Below are positions 46,253 through 55,705 of a stretch of DNA of 64,000 nt, in pieces. Source of the stretch: Gleimia sp. 6138-11-ORH1 (GTDB lineage: Bacteria; Actinomycetota; Actinomycetes; Actinomycetales; Actinomycetaceae); NCBI RefSeq assembly GCF_024814355.1, contig NZ_JANUXV010000001.1, positions 186,001 through 250,000 on the forward strand. The letters run 5' to 3'. Made by a program: the position numbers and the translations under genes. Under the pieces are notes generated by a model. It searched no databases. It saw only the letters and a program-made list of their open reading frames with translations, and had not been told where the DNA came from. Numbering within the stretch: the stretch's first letter is position 1; every line of letters starts with the position of its first letter.

Positions 46253-46684
46253 TTACGGCTGTCCGTGCAGTTCAGCTGGGGAAATGCCGGTTAGTTCTGA
46301 GAGGTTTTCTATCAGAAGTGTCCGGATTAGTGCGTGAAGTGGGGCACCGATTTCTCTGAAAGTGGCTCTTCCCGCGCGGGCGTGGATAGGAAGTCGATAG
46401 AAAATGATTCGCGCTTTTAATCCAACAGTTTTCGCGGGGGGAAAGTTTCGCGCTAAGCAGACTCGGTGATTTTCCCACGGAGCCGGTGCCGAGGGCGGAA
46501 CATCTTCTAAAGCAATTTCGATTTCTGAAATTTGTGGAAATCGTTGTTGGATTTCTTGAAAATTCCAGGCAACAATTTGTGCGAAAGATTCTTTCCAGGA
46601 AGCACGCGCAGGAATTCCCGGTAAAAAAAGGGGAGAACGCTGTGAACGCCCATGCCGGTTGCGTCTTCTAATTTTTCCTTGCAT
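46253..46684 (-). CDS. Metallopeptidase-family protein (zincin-like) without HExxH
   Basis: A 143-residue protein of the actinobacterial zincin-like metallopeptidase family (PF06262-type). It begins RRRNRHGRSQRSPLFLPGIP, has a VEDVP-like EDVPPSAPAPW and RIIFYRLPIHARA, and ends TLLIENLSELTGISPAELHG. The zinc-binding HExxH motif expected near the end is replaced by a segment around HALIRTLLIENL, as in several actinobacterial members, so peptidase activity is doubtful. It is read opposite to its neighbours and sits alone between DUF5719 and DUF3499. Confidence 0.8.
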   Translation of the reverse strand: MQGKIRRRNRHGRSQRSPLFLPGIPARASWKESFAQIVAWNFQEIQQRFPQISEIEIALEDVPPSAPAPWENHRVCLARNFPPAKTVGLKARIIFYRLPIHARAGRATFREIGAPLHALIRTLLIENLSELTGISPAELHGQP

Positions 46685-46760
46685 ACCATAAGTTTAACTG
46701 GTGGAAATGAGTTTATCGGTTTCAGTAGCTAATCTGCGCAGAGAAAACTAGACTGAATAT

Positions 46761-47078
46761 ATGAAAGCTGTGCGAGATTGCGAATTAACCGGTTGTACTA
46801 ATCCTGCAGTGGCAACATTAACCTATAACTATCGTGAATCTACTGCGGTAATTGGGCCACTTCCGGCTCACAAGCAGCCGTATACTACCGAACTGTGTCA
46901 GCAGCATGCCTTGAAGTTTAACGTACCACAGGGGTGGACGGTGATTCGTTTAGAGTATTCTTCAGAGCCTCCCGCGCCGTCACAAGAGGATCTTGATACG
47001 TTAGCGAAATCAATTTTGGAAACAGCTCGGCGAGTCCGCATTGAAATCCCACACGATCCGCGGATTACTGACCGGTAG
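46761..47078 (+). CDS. DUF3499 family protein
   Basis: A 105-residue small cytoplasmic protein. RDCELTGCTNPAVATLTYNYRESTAVIGPL and TELCQQHALKFNVPQGWTVIRL are almost diagnostic of DUF3499, with two N-terminal cysteines and a later Cys-His pair that could hold a metal. It is widespread in actinobacteria, normally near mtrA, as here; role unknown. No clear ribosome binding site is seen in front of the ATG. It ends 113 bp before mtrA. Confidence 0.9.
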   Translation: MKAVRDCELTGCTNPAVATLTYNYRESTAVIGPLPAHKQPYTTELCQQHALKFNVPQGWTVIRLEYSSEPPAPSQEDLDTLAKSILETARRVRIEIPHDPRITDR

Positions 47079-47163
47079 GGCTTTTGGATTAGATAGTTAA
47101 TCTGTGAAGAATGCGGCTTAAACTCTTTAATTTAGAAAGACACAGGAAAAACATTCGCCAAAA

Positions 47164-47179
47164 GTAACGAATTCGTGAC
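47164..47179 (+). promoter_or_regulatory. Candidate MtrA box upstream of mtrA
   Basis: GTAAC-GAATTC-GTGAC, two GTNAC half-sites 11 bp apart, lies 12 bp before the mtrA ATG. It resembles the direct-repeat motif described for MtrA in other actinobacteria. The centre ACGAATTCGT is also a palindrome, so the site could be read by another factor. Position fits autoregulation. Confidence 0.5.
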
Positions 47180-47191
47180 AAAATCATAACT

Positions 47192-47878
47192 ATGACAGCA
47201 AAAGTACTAGTCGTCGATGATGATACTGCGTTAGCAGAAATGATTGGCATTGTCTTAGAGACTGAGGGATACAGTGTAGTTTACTGCCATGCCGGAGACA
47301 AAGCGATCGACACCTTCGTGGAACATCAACCTGATTTAGTTTTACTTGATGTAATGCTACCTGGTTTAGATGGTATCGAGATCTGTTCATTGATCCGTCA
47401 AAAATCAAATGTGCCTATCGTTATGCTGACTGCACGTTCAGATACTGCAGATGTAGTTGCCGGATTAGAAGCAGGGGCAGACGATTATGTTCCTAAACCA
47501 TTTAAACCAAAGGAACTGATAGCGCGGGTGAAAGCTCGTTTACGTGGACGGACCGAAGACCCCTTGGACGAACACGTTCGTTTAGGTGACTTGGTGATAG
47601 ATGTCGCTGGACATCAGGTAATGCGCGGAAACGAGTCGATTTTACTTACTCCTTTAGAATTCGATCTACTGGTTACTTTAGGAAAGTCTCCTTGGAAAGT
47701 ATTTTCTCGGGAAGAACTTTTGGAAACTGTTTGGGGATACCGCCACGCGGCTGATACTCGTTTAGTAAATGTGCACGTGCAACGGTTGCGTGCCAAGATT
47801 GAAAGAGATCCGGAACATCCGGAAATAGTGATTACCGTGCGAGGCGTTGGCTATCGGGCAGGAGCTGTAGTTTCTTGA
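47192..47878 (+). CDS. mtrA: MtrA two-component response regulator
   Basis: OmpR-type regulator of 228 residues: receiver domain (1-120) with acidic pocket DDD at 9-11, phospho-acceptor Asp53 in LVLLDVMLPG and the conserved Lys in VPKPFKP. A winged-helix DNA-binding domain (about 130-228) holds LLTPLEFDLLVTLGKSP and ending VRGVGYRAG. MtrA controls cell-wall and division genes in actinobacteria. No ribosome binding site is visible, so the mRNA may be leaderless. The mtrB start overlaps the stop codon. Confidence 0.96.
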   Translation: MTAKVLVVDDDTALAEMIGIVLETEGYSVVYCHAGDKAIDTFVEHQPDLVLLDVMLPGLDGIEICSLIRQKSNVPIVMLTARSDTADVVAGLEAGADDYVPKPFKPKELIARVKARLRGRTEDPLDEHVRLGDLVIDVAGHQVMRGNESILLTPLEFDLLVTLGKSPWKVFSREELLETVWGYRHAADTRLVNVHVQRLRAKIERDPEHPEIVITVRGVGYRAGAVVS

Positions 47879-49491
47879 AAAACACTGCGGAGACTGAACC
47901 GCCTCAGGATGCAAAAGGAAAGGGGTTTTCTAAAGTAGTTACCCTACTTAAGGAATCGCTTTCTGTGCGCATTTCAGTAGGTATGGCAGTTACCGTTATT
48001 AGTGTTCTGGTGCTACTAGTTGTTGGGGTTACCTGGCAGGTACAGAACTCGATTTTCGAACAGCGTCGCCAGCAGATCCTTGAAGATGCTTCAGTAACAA
48101 TTAATCAGGTGCAAACCGCCTTTTCGCAATCTACCGCATCAACTACAGATCAGGTACAGAATTTAGCTAACCAACTAATTTCTTCGTTAAGAGCTACTAA
48201 AACTGGTTCCGGGGTAGTCACCACGATGCTTTTGCGATCTCCGAACGCCCCCACCACTTTTGCGATTAACGAATTAATTGACCGTGACCTGGTTGAAGTT
48301 ATTTCTCCAGAACTTCGCGAAAATATGGCAAGAGGTAATGGCCAGTTCTATCAATCGATTGCCATTAAAGATGCAAAAGGAAAAGAACGCCCCGGGATTA
48401 TTGTGGGAGCTACGGTGGTTCTCCCCTTAGCGGGACAGTATGAGTTATATACCGTATATTCTTTAGCTGACGAACAAGACACTATTTTGTTAATGACTCA
48501 AAGTCTATTATTTGGAGCTATTCCCGTCGCCGCGTTCTTAGGCATTGGTATCTTGTGGGTGCTTTACAATATGCTTCGCCCGGTGCGAGTAACGGCAGAA
48601 GCAGCCCAACAGTTAGCAAGGGGAGATCTGTCAGTTAGAGTTGAGCCACATGGCGAAGATGAAATGGCCCAACTGGGTAAGTCTTTCAATATCATGGCAG
48701 AGTCCCTGGCCAAACAGATTGCGGAATATGATGAACTCGCTAAACTGCAGCAGCGTTTTGTTTCCGACGTGTCACACGAGTTACGTACTCCGCTAACTAC
48801 AATCCGAATCGCTGAAGAAATCATTTACGATGAGCGAGAGGCAATGAGTGCTCCCGCAGCTCGCTCCGCCGAATTACTGCATAGTCAGGTAGATCGTTTT
48901 GAAAAAATGCTGGCTGACCTATTAGAAATTTCCCGGCATGACTCCCATACCGCTCAGCTTGATGCTGAGGTGAGTGATATGAAAGAGCTGGTCCGTAAAG
49001 TAGTTGAAGCTGACCGGCCTTTAGCAACCCGATTGGGAGTTGAAATTGTTATTGATGCCCCTCAATCACGCTACACCGCTTATATGGACCGGCGACGTAT
49101 GGAAAGGGTTTTACGAAACTTCTTAGTGAATGCGATTGAACATGCGGAAGGAAAACCGGTAGTAATTCAAATTGCTTCAAATGATAAGGCAACAAGCGTA
49201 AGAGTCCGCGATTTTGGGGTAGGGATGAGTGCTGACACGTCCGCGCGAGTATTCGATAGGTTTTTCCGCGCCGATCCGGCACGTACACGTACCACCGGGG
49301 GAACTGGGCTGGGTCTTTCTATCGCAGCTGAAGACGTGGCATTACACCGCGGGAAGATCGAGGCAGCAGGAAAGTTAGCTGAGGGAAGCGTTTTTATGGT
49401 GACTTTACCGCGCACAGCTAACATGCAAGTGGAAGCAGCAGTTCTGCCACTGTGGAAAGATGAAGAGCCTCCGGGAGAAACAAATGGGTAA
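47875..49491 (+). CDS. mtrB: MtrB sensor histidine kinase
   Basis: Kinase partner of MtrA, 538 residues. First helix about 38-60, an extracellular sensor domain (about 60-205), second helix, HAMP (about 230-285), and the DHp domain with phospho-acceptor His301 in VSDVSHELRTPLTT. The ATP-binding domain follows (NFLVNAIEHA, VRDFGVGM, GTGLGLSIA). The start is a TTG at 47875 overlapping the mtrA stop, with GGAGCTG as ribosome binding site. The lpqB start overlaps its end. The order mtrA-mtrB-lpqB is the typical actinobacterial one. Confidence 0.96.
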   Translation: MKNTAETEPPQDAKGKGFSKVVTLLKESLSVRISVGMAVTVISVLVLLVVGVTWQVQNSIFEQRRQQILEDASVTINQVQTAFSQSTASTTDQVQNLANQLISSLRATKTGSGVVTTMLLRSPNAPTTFAINELIDRDLVEVISPELRENMARGNGQFYQSIAIKDAKGKERPGIIVGATVVLPLAGQYELYTVYSLADEQDTILLMTQSLLFGAIPVAAFLGIGILWVLYNMLRPVRVTAEAAQQLARGDLSVRVEPHGEDEMAQLGKSFNIMAESLAKQIAEYDELAKLQQRFVSDVSHELRTPLTTIRIAEEIIYDEREAMSAPAARSAELLHSQVDRFEKMLADLLEISRHDSHTAQLDAEVSDMKELVRKVVEADRPLATRLGVEIVIDAPQSRYTAYMDRRRMERVLRNFLVNAIEHAEGKPVVIQIASNDKATSVRVRDFGVGMSADTSARVFDRFFRADPARTRTTGGTGLGLSIAAEDVALHRGKIEAAGKLAEGSVFMVTLPRTANMQVEAAVLPLWKDEEPPGETNG

Positions 49492-51139
49492 GAAACTTAC
49501 AACGATACTTACACTGGGGTTAGTCTGTTCTTTATCTGCCTGCCAGAACCTTCCCACCAGCGGTCCGGTCACCGCATTTGAATTACAAGAAAACGACGCA
49601 AACTCACTGGTGCTAAAAGGTTTCGGGCCAGTTAAAGACGCGGAAGCTGACACGATTGTTAGAGACTTCCTCCGTGCTACGGCAGCCGGTTGGTCAGATG
49701 ATTTCCAAGTTGCCCGTTCTTACCTAACTCAAGAAGCCCGCCGCTCATGGAAACCAGCCACTTCCGTGTATGTTTATTCCGACGATTATCCGCCGGTTAT
49801 TTCTTATGATGGTGAGTCTAAAATTACGGCGGCAACCCGCGTTGAAGCATCTGTTTCTAAAGATGGACTTTATCAGATAGAAAAAACTAACTCAGTGTAT
49901 AAATCTGAGTTTGTGTTAGAACGTGACGGGCAAAACCAGTGGCGGATTGCTTCACTACCTGATGGCGCAGTTATTTCCGAGTCTTCATTCCGGGCGGCTT
50001 TTCAACGTAGTGCCGTGTTTTTCCCTGCCACCGATCGCAGAACTTTAGTTGCCGACTATCGTTGGTTTCCGCGTCGCAGGTTAGCTTCGTATTTGATGCA
50101 GGCGATTTTAGCGGGCCCATCTGAATCGGTAGCTCCGGCAGTAATCAACGCGGCTCCCGAGGGCGCAGTCCTCCCTTTACAAAATGTTGAGGTACGTGAT
50201 TCTGTAGCTGAGGTTGAGGTAGAGGGGTATGGTTTGGGAACTGAAAGTTCTCAGTTACTTTTCAAATGGCAGGTGAACGCCACTTTACTGCAGGTTTCTA
50301 ATGTTTCAGATGTGCGGATTCGGATAAATGGTGTATTGATTTCCGACCAGCCGGTTCCCACCGGCCCGGCTTGGGCTTTAGATACGTTGATTAGTTTGTC
50401 TAAAGAGGGGATTATTCGAGATCGGGACGGAAAACGTGAAGTAGTTTTAAGTACTACTGATTTGGGAGATGAGCCGGTTTCCTATCCAACTAGGGGGCCT
50501 TTAGAGGATTCGGCAGTAGCCTATATTCAAGGTGGTTCTAAGATCCTGGTAGTGGGTAAGAACACGCAGCCAAAGGAGATTTACGAGGGCGAAAAAATAA
50601 GTTCACTTTCAATCGACCGCGCTAACTGGGTGTGGACTGTTTCTAAAGGTAAAATCATCGTGGTACGAGCTGGGGCTGAGCCGATTCTTTTTGATTCTCC
50701 TTTCGGCGCTGAAGAAGAAATTACCGCGGTGCGGGTTTCCCCTGACGGAGCGCGGCTACTGGTTATTCGCGGAGGGCAAAATCCCACGGTGGGGGTTTTG
50801 CCAATTCGAAGAAACGTGGACGCCCGCCCTAGTGGAATTGGGAATGTGGAACTGCTCCCAACTGGTGATGCGCGCACTTTGGATGCCACTTGGGCAGGAA
50901 ATGAAACGGTAGCGGTACTACAAGCTGAGGCAGAGAGTCGTTATGTTTTGATTTCTCAGCTGGGGGCAAATAGTGAGCGGGTGCGAGCACCTGAAAGAGT
51001 CCAGCGGATTAGTGGTGGGGCTTCGTCGCAGTTCCTGTTACTGGAAACCGAGGACGGCAAATACTATACGCGCACCGGTTCACTGTGGAATGCGCTTGCA
51101 ACTACTTCGGATATTCGTTTCCGAGCTTTTCCACACTAA
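49484..51139 (+). CDS. lpqB: LpqB lipoprotein, partner of MtrB
   Basis: A 551-residue lipoprotein. The ATG at 49484, with GGGAGAA before it, gives MGKKLTTILTLGLVCSLSACQ: signal sequence and lipobox LSAC with Cys20 for lipid attachment. An earlier start would add residues from the mtrB end. The GerMN-like domain lies at about 160-280 and the rest is a beta-propeller-like region (LSIDRANWVWTVSKG, VRVSPDGARLLVI). LpqB modulates MtrB signalling from outside. It overlaps mtrB by 8 bp. Confidence 0.94.
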   Translation: MGKKLTTILTLGLVCSLSACQNLPTSGPVTAFELQENDANSLVLKGFGPVKDAEADTIVRDFLRATAAGWSDDFQVARSYLTQEARRSWKPATSVYVYSDDYPPVISYDGESKITAATRVEASVSKDGLYQIEKTNSVYKSEFVLERDGQNQWRIASLPDGAVISESSFRAAFQRSAVFFPATDRRTLVADYRWFPRRRLASYLMQAILAGPSESVAPAVINAAPEGAVLPLQNVEVRDSVAEVEVEGYGLGTESSQLLFKWQVNATLLQVSNVSDVRIRINGVLISDQPVPTGPAWALDTLISLSKEGIIRDRDGKREVVLSTTDLGDEPVSYPTRGPLEDSAVAYIQGGSKILVVGKNTQPKEIYEGEKISSLSIDRANWVWTVSKGKIIVVRAGAEPILFDSPFGAEEEITAVRVSPDGARLLVIRGGQNPTVGVLPIRRNVDARPSGIGNVELLPTGDARTLDATWAGNETVAVLQAEAESRYVLISQLGANSERVRAPERVQRISGGASSQFLLLETEDGKYYTRTGSLWNALATTSDIRFRAFPH

Positions 51140-51202
51140 GTTCCCCGCCAACTTTATCCACAGCCCCTAAAATGCAGCTTAGGTTTGTGTCAGACTCTTT
51201 TT

Positions 51203-51913
51203 ATGCGGTTGAAGCAAATTCTGGTTGAGCTGACTAACCTATTTTTCCCCACTCAATGCGTAGCTTGCGCAGAGTGGGGGAGAGAGCTTTGTATTAACTG
51301 TTTTACTGATTCGGTTGCGGAGCTGCGACAGATCCGGTTTTTCGCTGCCTCTGGAATAGCTTTTCCAGGAGTTTCATTAGGAGATTACGTTGGAAAGTTG
51401 AGAGAAATAATTATTGCGGCAAAACACGATCAGATTTTGGATTTTGATGATTGGCTTACTTGCGTTGGGGAATTGCTGGGTCTTACTCTAAGTTCCCTTT
51501 TAGATCCGGAGCTTAAACAACTGCGGGTGGTTCCGATTCCTTCGGGAAGAAAACGGGTGAGAGAAGGAATGTTGGTAACTCCTGTGATAGCTGCGGGGGT
51601 GGCCGCTGGATTAGATGGTGCCGGAATAACTGCTGCGGTGGGAGCAGACTTAGGGTTAGTTGAGAATTTCTTTAGTTTTTCTTCTGGTTCTAAGGGGACG
51701 CAGCAGGGGTTAGGGGCAGCTGGGCGGGTTAGAAGCAAGCGCGGGAAAATGCGAGCTGGAGAAGCTGTGCGAGGGCGGAAAATAGTTTTAGTTGACGATG
51801 TGATTACCACTGGAGCTACTATGAGAGAGGGGGTGCGAGCGCTTGAATCTGTTGGAGGTGAAGTGGTGGGAGTGGTTTGTTTAGCAGATTTACAACGCAC
51901 CTCATTATCGTGA
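51203..51913 (+). CDS. ComF family phosphoribosyltransferase-like protein
   Basis: A 236-residue protein with an N-terminal zinc-binding motif CVAC-x7-C-x2-C (Cys19, 22, 30, 33) and a PRPP-type loop VLVDDVITTGATMREGVRALE at about 197-217, the ComF pattern. In competent bacteria ComF is needed for DNA uptake; in many actinobacteria the role is unknown. The ATG at 51203 is preferred over a TTG six codons upstream because the hydrophobic start fits the family. The gene starts 63 bp after lpqB and is likely part of the same run. Confidence 0.87.
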   Translation: MRLKQILVELTNLFFPTQCVACAEWGRELCINCFTDSVAELRQIRFFAASGIAFPGVSLGDYVGKLREIIIAAKHDQILDFDDWLTCVGELLGLTLSSLLDPELKQLRVVPIPSGRKRVREGMLVTPVIAAGVAAGLDGAGITAAVGADLGLVENFFSFSSGSKGTQQGLGAAGRVRSKRGKMRAGEAVRGRKIVLVDDVITTGATMREGVRALESVGGEVVGVVCLADLQRTSLS

Positions 51914-52100
51914 TGTCTGCCACGAAAGTTTGCTATTATTGACATATCTTCCACAGAGAAGTGGAAGCATATAGGGAAATGAGGTGATTGCCTTAAGCTC
52001 AACCTGGGACAGATGAGTTACCAGGTGTTATCTCAATCATCGGGGCAAGTCCCCACTATAGTCCGGGGTGGATAACCCCATTAGAATCATGGAGGAAACC
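51914..52100 (+). ncRNA. Structured leader upstream of hpf (possible raiA-type motif)
   Basis: The 187 bp before hpf holds several inverted repeats: CTTCCAC/GTGGAAG (51948-51967), ACCTGG/CCAGGT (52002-52026), GGGG/CCCC (52042-52054) and GGGGT/ACCCC (52065-52079), ending near GGAGGA. Structured RNAs called raiA motifs are known before raiA/hpf genes in Firmicutes and actinobacteria, and a raiA-hairpin form has been described. I cannot show that this is one of them. It is probably an untranslated leader. Confidence 0.4.
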
Positions 52101-52751
52101 ATGGACATCATTGTTGTTGGTCGTAATGCCGAAATTCACCCAAACTTCCGTGCATATGTTGAAGAAAAAGTGGCGAAGGTGACGCAGTATTATCCACGTG
52201 CGCAGCGGATTGATGTAGAGCTTACTCATGAGCGTAATCCTCGGCAAGCTGAAACTGCAGAACGTATTGAACTGACAGTTTTCGGTAAAGGACCGATTAT
52301 TCGTGCAGAAGCATCCAGTTCCGATCGGCACGCAGCTGTAGATATTGCGGTAGGTAAACTCTTTGAACGTTTACGGCGCGCACGTGACCGTGCAAAAGAC
52401 CATCGTCGTCGGTACAACCGCCCAATCGCCGTTGATTTGGGAGGGATTGTTCCTGATGAAGTAGAAGTTGAAGAAACGCCAACACAAGATGAATCTGTAC
52501 GCTCAGCTGCAGACTTAAAGCCAGGAGAAGTACTTGAGGATCAAATCGGCGATTCCCCAGTAATTGTCCGCCAGAAGCTACACGAAGCAGAACCGATGAC
52601 TGTGGATCAGGCACTCTACCAGATGGAGCTGGTTGGCCACCCATTCTTCCTCTTCGTAGACGCTGAAACTGGACAACCCTGCGTAGTTTACCACCGGGCA
52701 GGCTGGACTTACGGGGTAATCCGCTTGAATACAGTAGTTGCCGCTGAATAA
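52101..52751 (+). CDS. hpf: Long-form ribosome hibernation promoting factor (HPF)
   Basis: A 216-residue protein that dimerises 70S ribosomes in stationary phase. The N-terminal domain starts MDIIVVGRNAEIHPNFRAYVEEKVAK and binds the 30S subunit. A charged linker (about 115-150) leads to the C-terminal dimerisation domain with HPFFLFVDAETGQPCVVYHR. The ATG at 52101 is preceded by GGAGGA; an earlier in-frame GTG would run through the leader. A strong bidirectional terminator separates it from secA. Confidence 0.95.
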   Translation: MDIIVVGRNAEIHPNFRAYVEEKVAKVTQYYPRAQRIDVELTHERNPRQAETAERIELTVFGKGPIIRAEASSSDRHAAVDIAVGKLFERLRRARDRAKDHRRRYNRPIAVDLGGIVPDEVEVEETPTQDESVRSAADLKPGEVLEDQIGDSPVIVRQKLHEAEPMTVDQALYQMELVGHPFFLFVDAETGQPCVVYHRAGWTYGVIRLNTVVAAE

Positions 52752-52763
52752 GAAATAATTTAA

Positions 52764-52796
52764 ATGTGGGGGGATAGTTAAACTATCCCCCCACAT
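52764..52796. terminator. Bidirectional terminator between hpf and secA
   Basis: Perfect 16-bp arms (52764-52779 and 52781-52796) around a single A, between converging genes. Confidence 0.88.
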
Positions 52797-52808
52797 CATT
52801 TGTAATGA

Positions 52809-55556
52809 TTACTTACGCTTTCTACGTTCTCTGCGGTTCTTACGTGGCTCTGAGGTAGTTTTCGCCGGGCCAGAGGTAGTCATCTTCCCCAGCTGTTGTT
52901 GTCCGGTGTTACCCATGACATTTTCAGTATCAACCGCTGCCAGACTACGCTTTTGCTCAGTTTTCGCAGTTTCCACCATAGAATCCATCTGCTTTTTCAG
53001 TTCTTCTTGCTGCTGCTGATAAGCCAGCTCAAACTGGCGGGCATAGGCAAATGCTTGAGCAACAGATTCTTCGCGGATTCTTTCCATCATAGAGGTGAAC
53101 ATCTGCGAGCCTTCTTCAGCGTATTCAACCAGTGGGTCTCTTTGCCCCATAGCGCGCAGGCCGATACCTTCCTTGAGATAGTCCATCTCATAGAGGTGTT
53201 CTCGCCACATACGGTCAACGGCTGCTAGAACCACTCGACGTTCTAAAGTCCGCATAGGATCCTCTCCCAATTGCGAAAGCGCAAGGGGATTTTCATTTAA
53301 ACGCTCAGCTAAGCGATCGTATTCAGCTTTAATATCTTCAGTGTATTCGAAAATAAAGTCAGCAGTCGTAACTTTACTTTCACCACCAGCTGCTTCAACG
53401 ATTTCTTCAGGTTTAATAGTGGCCGGATAAATCTCCCGAAGGGTGGAGGTAAGTTCAGAGAAATCTAGCTGGTTAGTTTCTGGCTGGTAACTACCGTTTA
53501 CAACGTTACTAATCAGAATTTCCATGAAACGCTTCATCTGCTGTTCCAGATCTTCACCATTTAATACCCGATTACGTTCGTTATAAATGGTTTCGCGTTG
53601 CCCAGTCATCACGTCATCGTATTTTAGAACGTTTTTACGGATCTCGAAGTTACGTCCTTCGACCTGACTTTGGGCAGAGGCAATCGAGCGAGACACTAGC
53701 TTAGATTCCAAAGGAGTGTCCTCTGGGTAAGATCCGGAAGCCATAATCCGCTGCGCTAAACCGGCGTTGAATAGACGCATTAAATCGTCTTGCATTGAAA
53801 GGTAGAAACGCGATTCACCCGGATCTCCTTGACGTCCGGAACGCCCGCGTAGCTGGTTATCGATACGACGTGATTCGTGCCGTTCCGTCCCCAGAACGTA
53901 AAGTCCTCCCAGTTCGAGAACTTCATCGTGCTCAGCAGCTACCGCATTACGGGCACGCTCTAAAGCTAAGGGCCATTCTGCTTCGTACGCTTCAGAATCT
54001 TCCTTCGGGTCTAAGCCCTGAGATGCCATATCTGAGACTGCAATATGTTCTGGGTTTCCCCCCAGCATAATGTCAGTACCACGTCCAGCCATATTTGTGG
54101 CAACTGTGACAGCACCTTTACGTCCTGCCATAGCAACTACAGCTGCTTCACGTTTGTGCTGTTTGGCGTTTAGGACCTCATGGGGAACGCCGCGTTCTTT
54201 CAAAAGCCGAGAAACTAATTCGGACTTTTCTACAGAAGTAGTTCCCACTAACACCGGCTGTCCCTTACGGTGACGCTCCACAATATCATCGATAACAGCC
54301 CGCATTTTTCCTTCAAAAGTAGGATAAATTAAGTCTGGTTGATCGATTCGGATCATTGGGCGGTTAGTCGGAATGGGAATAACTCCGATTTTGTAGGTGG
54401 AAACGAATTCTGCAGCTTCAGTTTCCGCAGTACCTGTCATTCCCGCGCGGGAGCCTTCTGGGTAGAGGCGGAAGTAGTTCTGCAAAGTAATCGTTGCAAG
54501 CGTCTGATTCTCTGCTTGAATCTCTACATTTTCTTTAGCTTCGATGGCTTGGTGCATACCTTCGTTGTAGCGTCGGCCAGGTAGAACACGGCCGGTGTGC
54601 TCATCAACGATGAGTACTTCTCCGTCAGTGACAATGTAGTCCCGATCTTTTTTGAATAATTCCTTTGCCTTTAGAGCATTGTTAAGGAATCCAATTAAAG
54701 GAGTGTAAGCAGCGTCGTAGAGGTTATCAATCCCCAGCTGATCTTCAATAAATTCGATACCGGGTTCTAAAATCCCGACGGTGCGTTTCTTTTCGTCTAC
54801 CTCATAGTCTTCCCCGGCTTTGAGGCGCAGGACTAACTGAGAAAAAGTTGAGTACCAGGAGTTTACATCTCCGGTAGCTGGTCCGGAAATGATTAGCGGG
54901 GTACGGGCTTCGTCAATCAAAATAGAGTCAACTTCGTCGACAATCACGTAGTTGTGTCCGCGCTGTACTTTTTCTTCTGGAACCTGCGCCATATTGTCAC
55001 GTAGATAGTCGAAACCGAATTCGTTATTTGTTCCATAGGTGATGTCACAGTTGTACTGTTTGCGTCGTTCAGTAGGAGTTTGCCCAGCCAGGATACAGCC
55101 ACAGGATAAGCCGAGCCAACGGTAAAGGCGTCCCATAATGTCTGACTGGTAGGAAGCAAGGTAATCGTTCACAGTCACTACGTGTACGCCCTTGCCAGTT
55201 AAAGCTCGTAGATAAGACGGTAGGGTAGCGACCAGTGTCTTACCTTCACCAGTTTTCATTTCCGCAATATTTCCCTGGTGTAAAGCAGCTCCACCGATTA
55301 GCTGCACTCGGAAATGGCGCATTCCTAATACTCGATCAGCGGCTTCACGGACAGTTGCGAATGCTTCAACTAAGATATCGTCAAGTGTTTCGCCCTCAGC
55401 TAAACGTTCTTTAAACTCAGCAGTTTTTGCGCGTAGTTCCTCATCAGTGAACTGTTTAAAATCTTCTTCTAAAGCTTCGATTTGGTCAGCAAGTTGCTCT
55501 AGCTTTTTTAAGGCGCGACCTTCACCAATGCGAAGGATTTTGTCGAAAATAGACAC
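52809..55556 (-). CDS. secA: Preprotein translocase ATPase SecA
   Basis: The motor of the Sec export pathway, 915 residues. NBD1 has Walker [16 protein letters not shown] and the [14 protein letters not shown] motif. The preprotein-binding and helical scaffold regions follow, with [12 protein letters not shown] and [10 protein letters not shown] of NBD2. The C-terminus is basic ([11 protein letters not shown]) and lacks the Cys-rich zinc motif, as usual in actinobacterial SecA1. Its only upstream neighbour on the strand ends in a hairpin at 55661-55683, so secA has its own promoter in the 55557-55660 region. Confidence 0.97.
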   Translation of the reverse strand: MSIFDKILRIGEGRALKKLEQLADQIEALEEDFKQFTDEELRAKTAEFKERLAEGETLDDILVEAFATVREAADRVLGMRHFRVQLIGGAALHQGNIAEMKTGEGKTLVATLPSYLRALTGKGVHVVTVNDYLASYQSDIMGRLYRWLGLSCGCILAGQTPTERRKQYNCDITYGTNNEFGFDYLRDNMAQVPEEKVQRGHNYVIVDEVDSILIDEARTPLIISGPATGDVNSWYSTFSQLVLRLKAGEDYEVDEKKRTVGILEPGIEFIEDQLGIDNLYDAAYTPLIGFLNNALKAKELFKKDRDYIVTDGEVLIVDEHTGRVLPGRRYNEGMHQAIEAKENVEIQAENQTLATITLQNYFRLYPEGSRAGMTGTAETEAAEFVSTYKIGVIPIPTNRPMIRIDQPDLIYPTFEGKMRAVIDDIVERHRKGQPVLVGTTSVEKSELVSRLLKERGVPHEVLNAKQHKREAAVVAMAGRKGAVTVATNMAGRGTDIMLGGNPEHIAVSDMASQGLDPKEDSEAYEAEWPLALERARNAVAAEHDEVLELGGLYVLGTERHESRRIDNQLRGRSGRQGDPGESRFYLSMQDDLMRLFNAGLAQRIMASGSYPEDTPLESKLVSRSIASAQSQVEGRNFEIRKNVLKYDDVMTGQRETIYNERNRVLNGEDLEQQMKRFMEILISNVVNGSYQPETNQLDFSELTSTLREIYPATIKPEEIVEAAGGESKVTTADFIFEYTEDIKAEYDRLAERLNENPLALSQLGEDPMRTLERRVVLAAVDRMWREHLYEMDYLKEGIGLRAMGQRDPLVEYAEEGSQMFTSMMERIREESVAQAFAYARQFELAYQQQQEELKKQMDSMVETAKTEQKRSLAAVDTENVMGNTGQQQLGKMTTSGPAKTTSEPRKNRRERRKRK

Positions 55557-55660
55557 GATACTCCAAATTTTCTAACTTAGTTTCAGCCGAATACGCTCAG
55601 GGGAAACCATTTTTGTAAATTTATAATTCTTATTTATTGTAGTTCTTTTCTTGAAAAACT

Positions 55661-55683
55661 GGGAGATGAAGACTCTTTCTCCC
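55661..55683 (-). terminator. Hairpin terminator after the Rv3235-like gene
   Basis: Read on the minus strand: GGGAGA, an 11-nt loop and TCTCCC, then AGTTTTT. It begins 22 nt after the stop of the Rv3235-like gene and separates it from secA. Confidence 0.72.
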
Positions 55684-55705
55684 TACTGAAGGTAAGCTGT
55701 GTCAC

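Noticed and set aside
51430-52002. Open frame of 190 codons antisense to comF
   Set aside because: Pro/Thr/Ser-rich shadow; comF has zinc and PRPP-type motifs on the plus strand.
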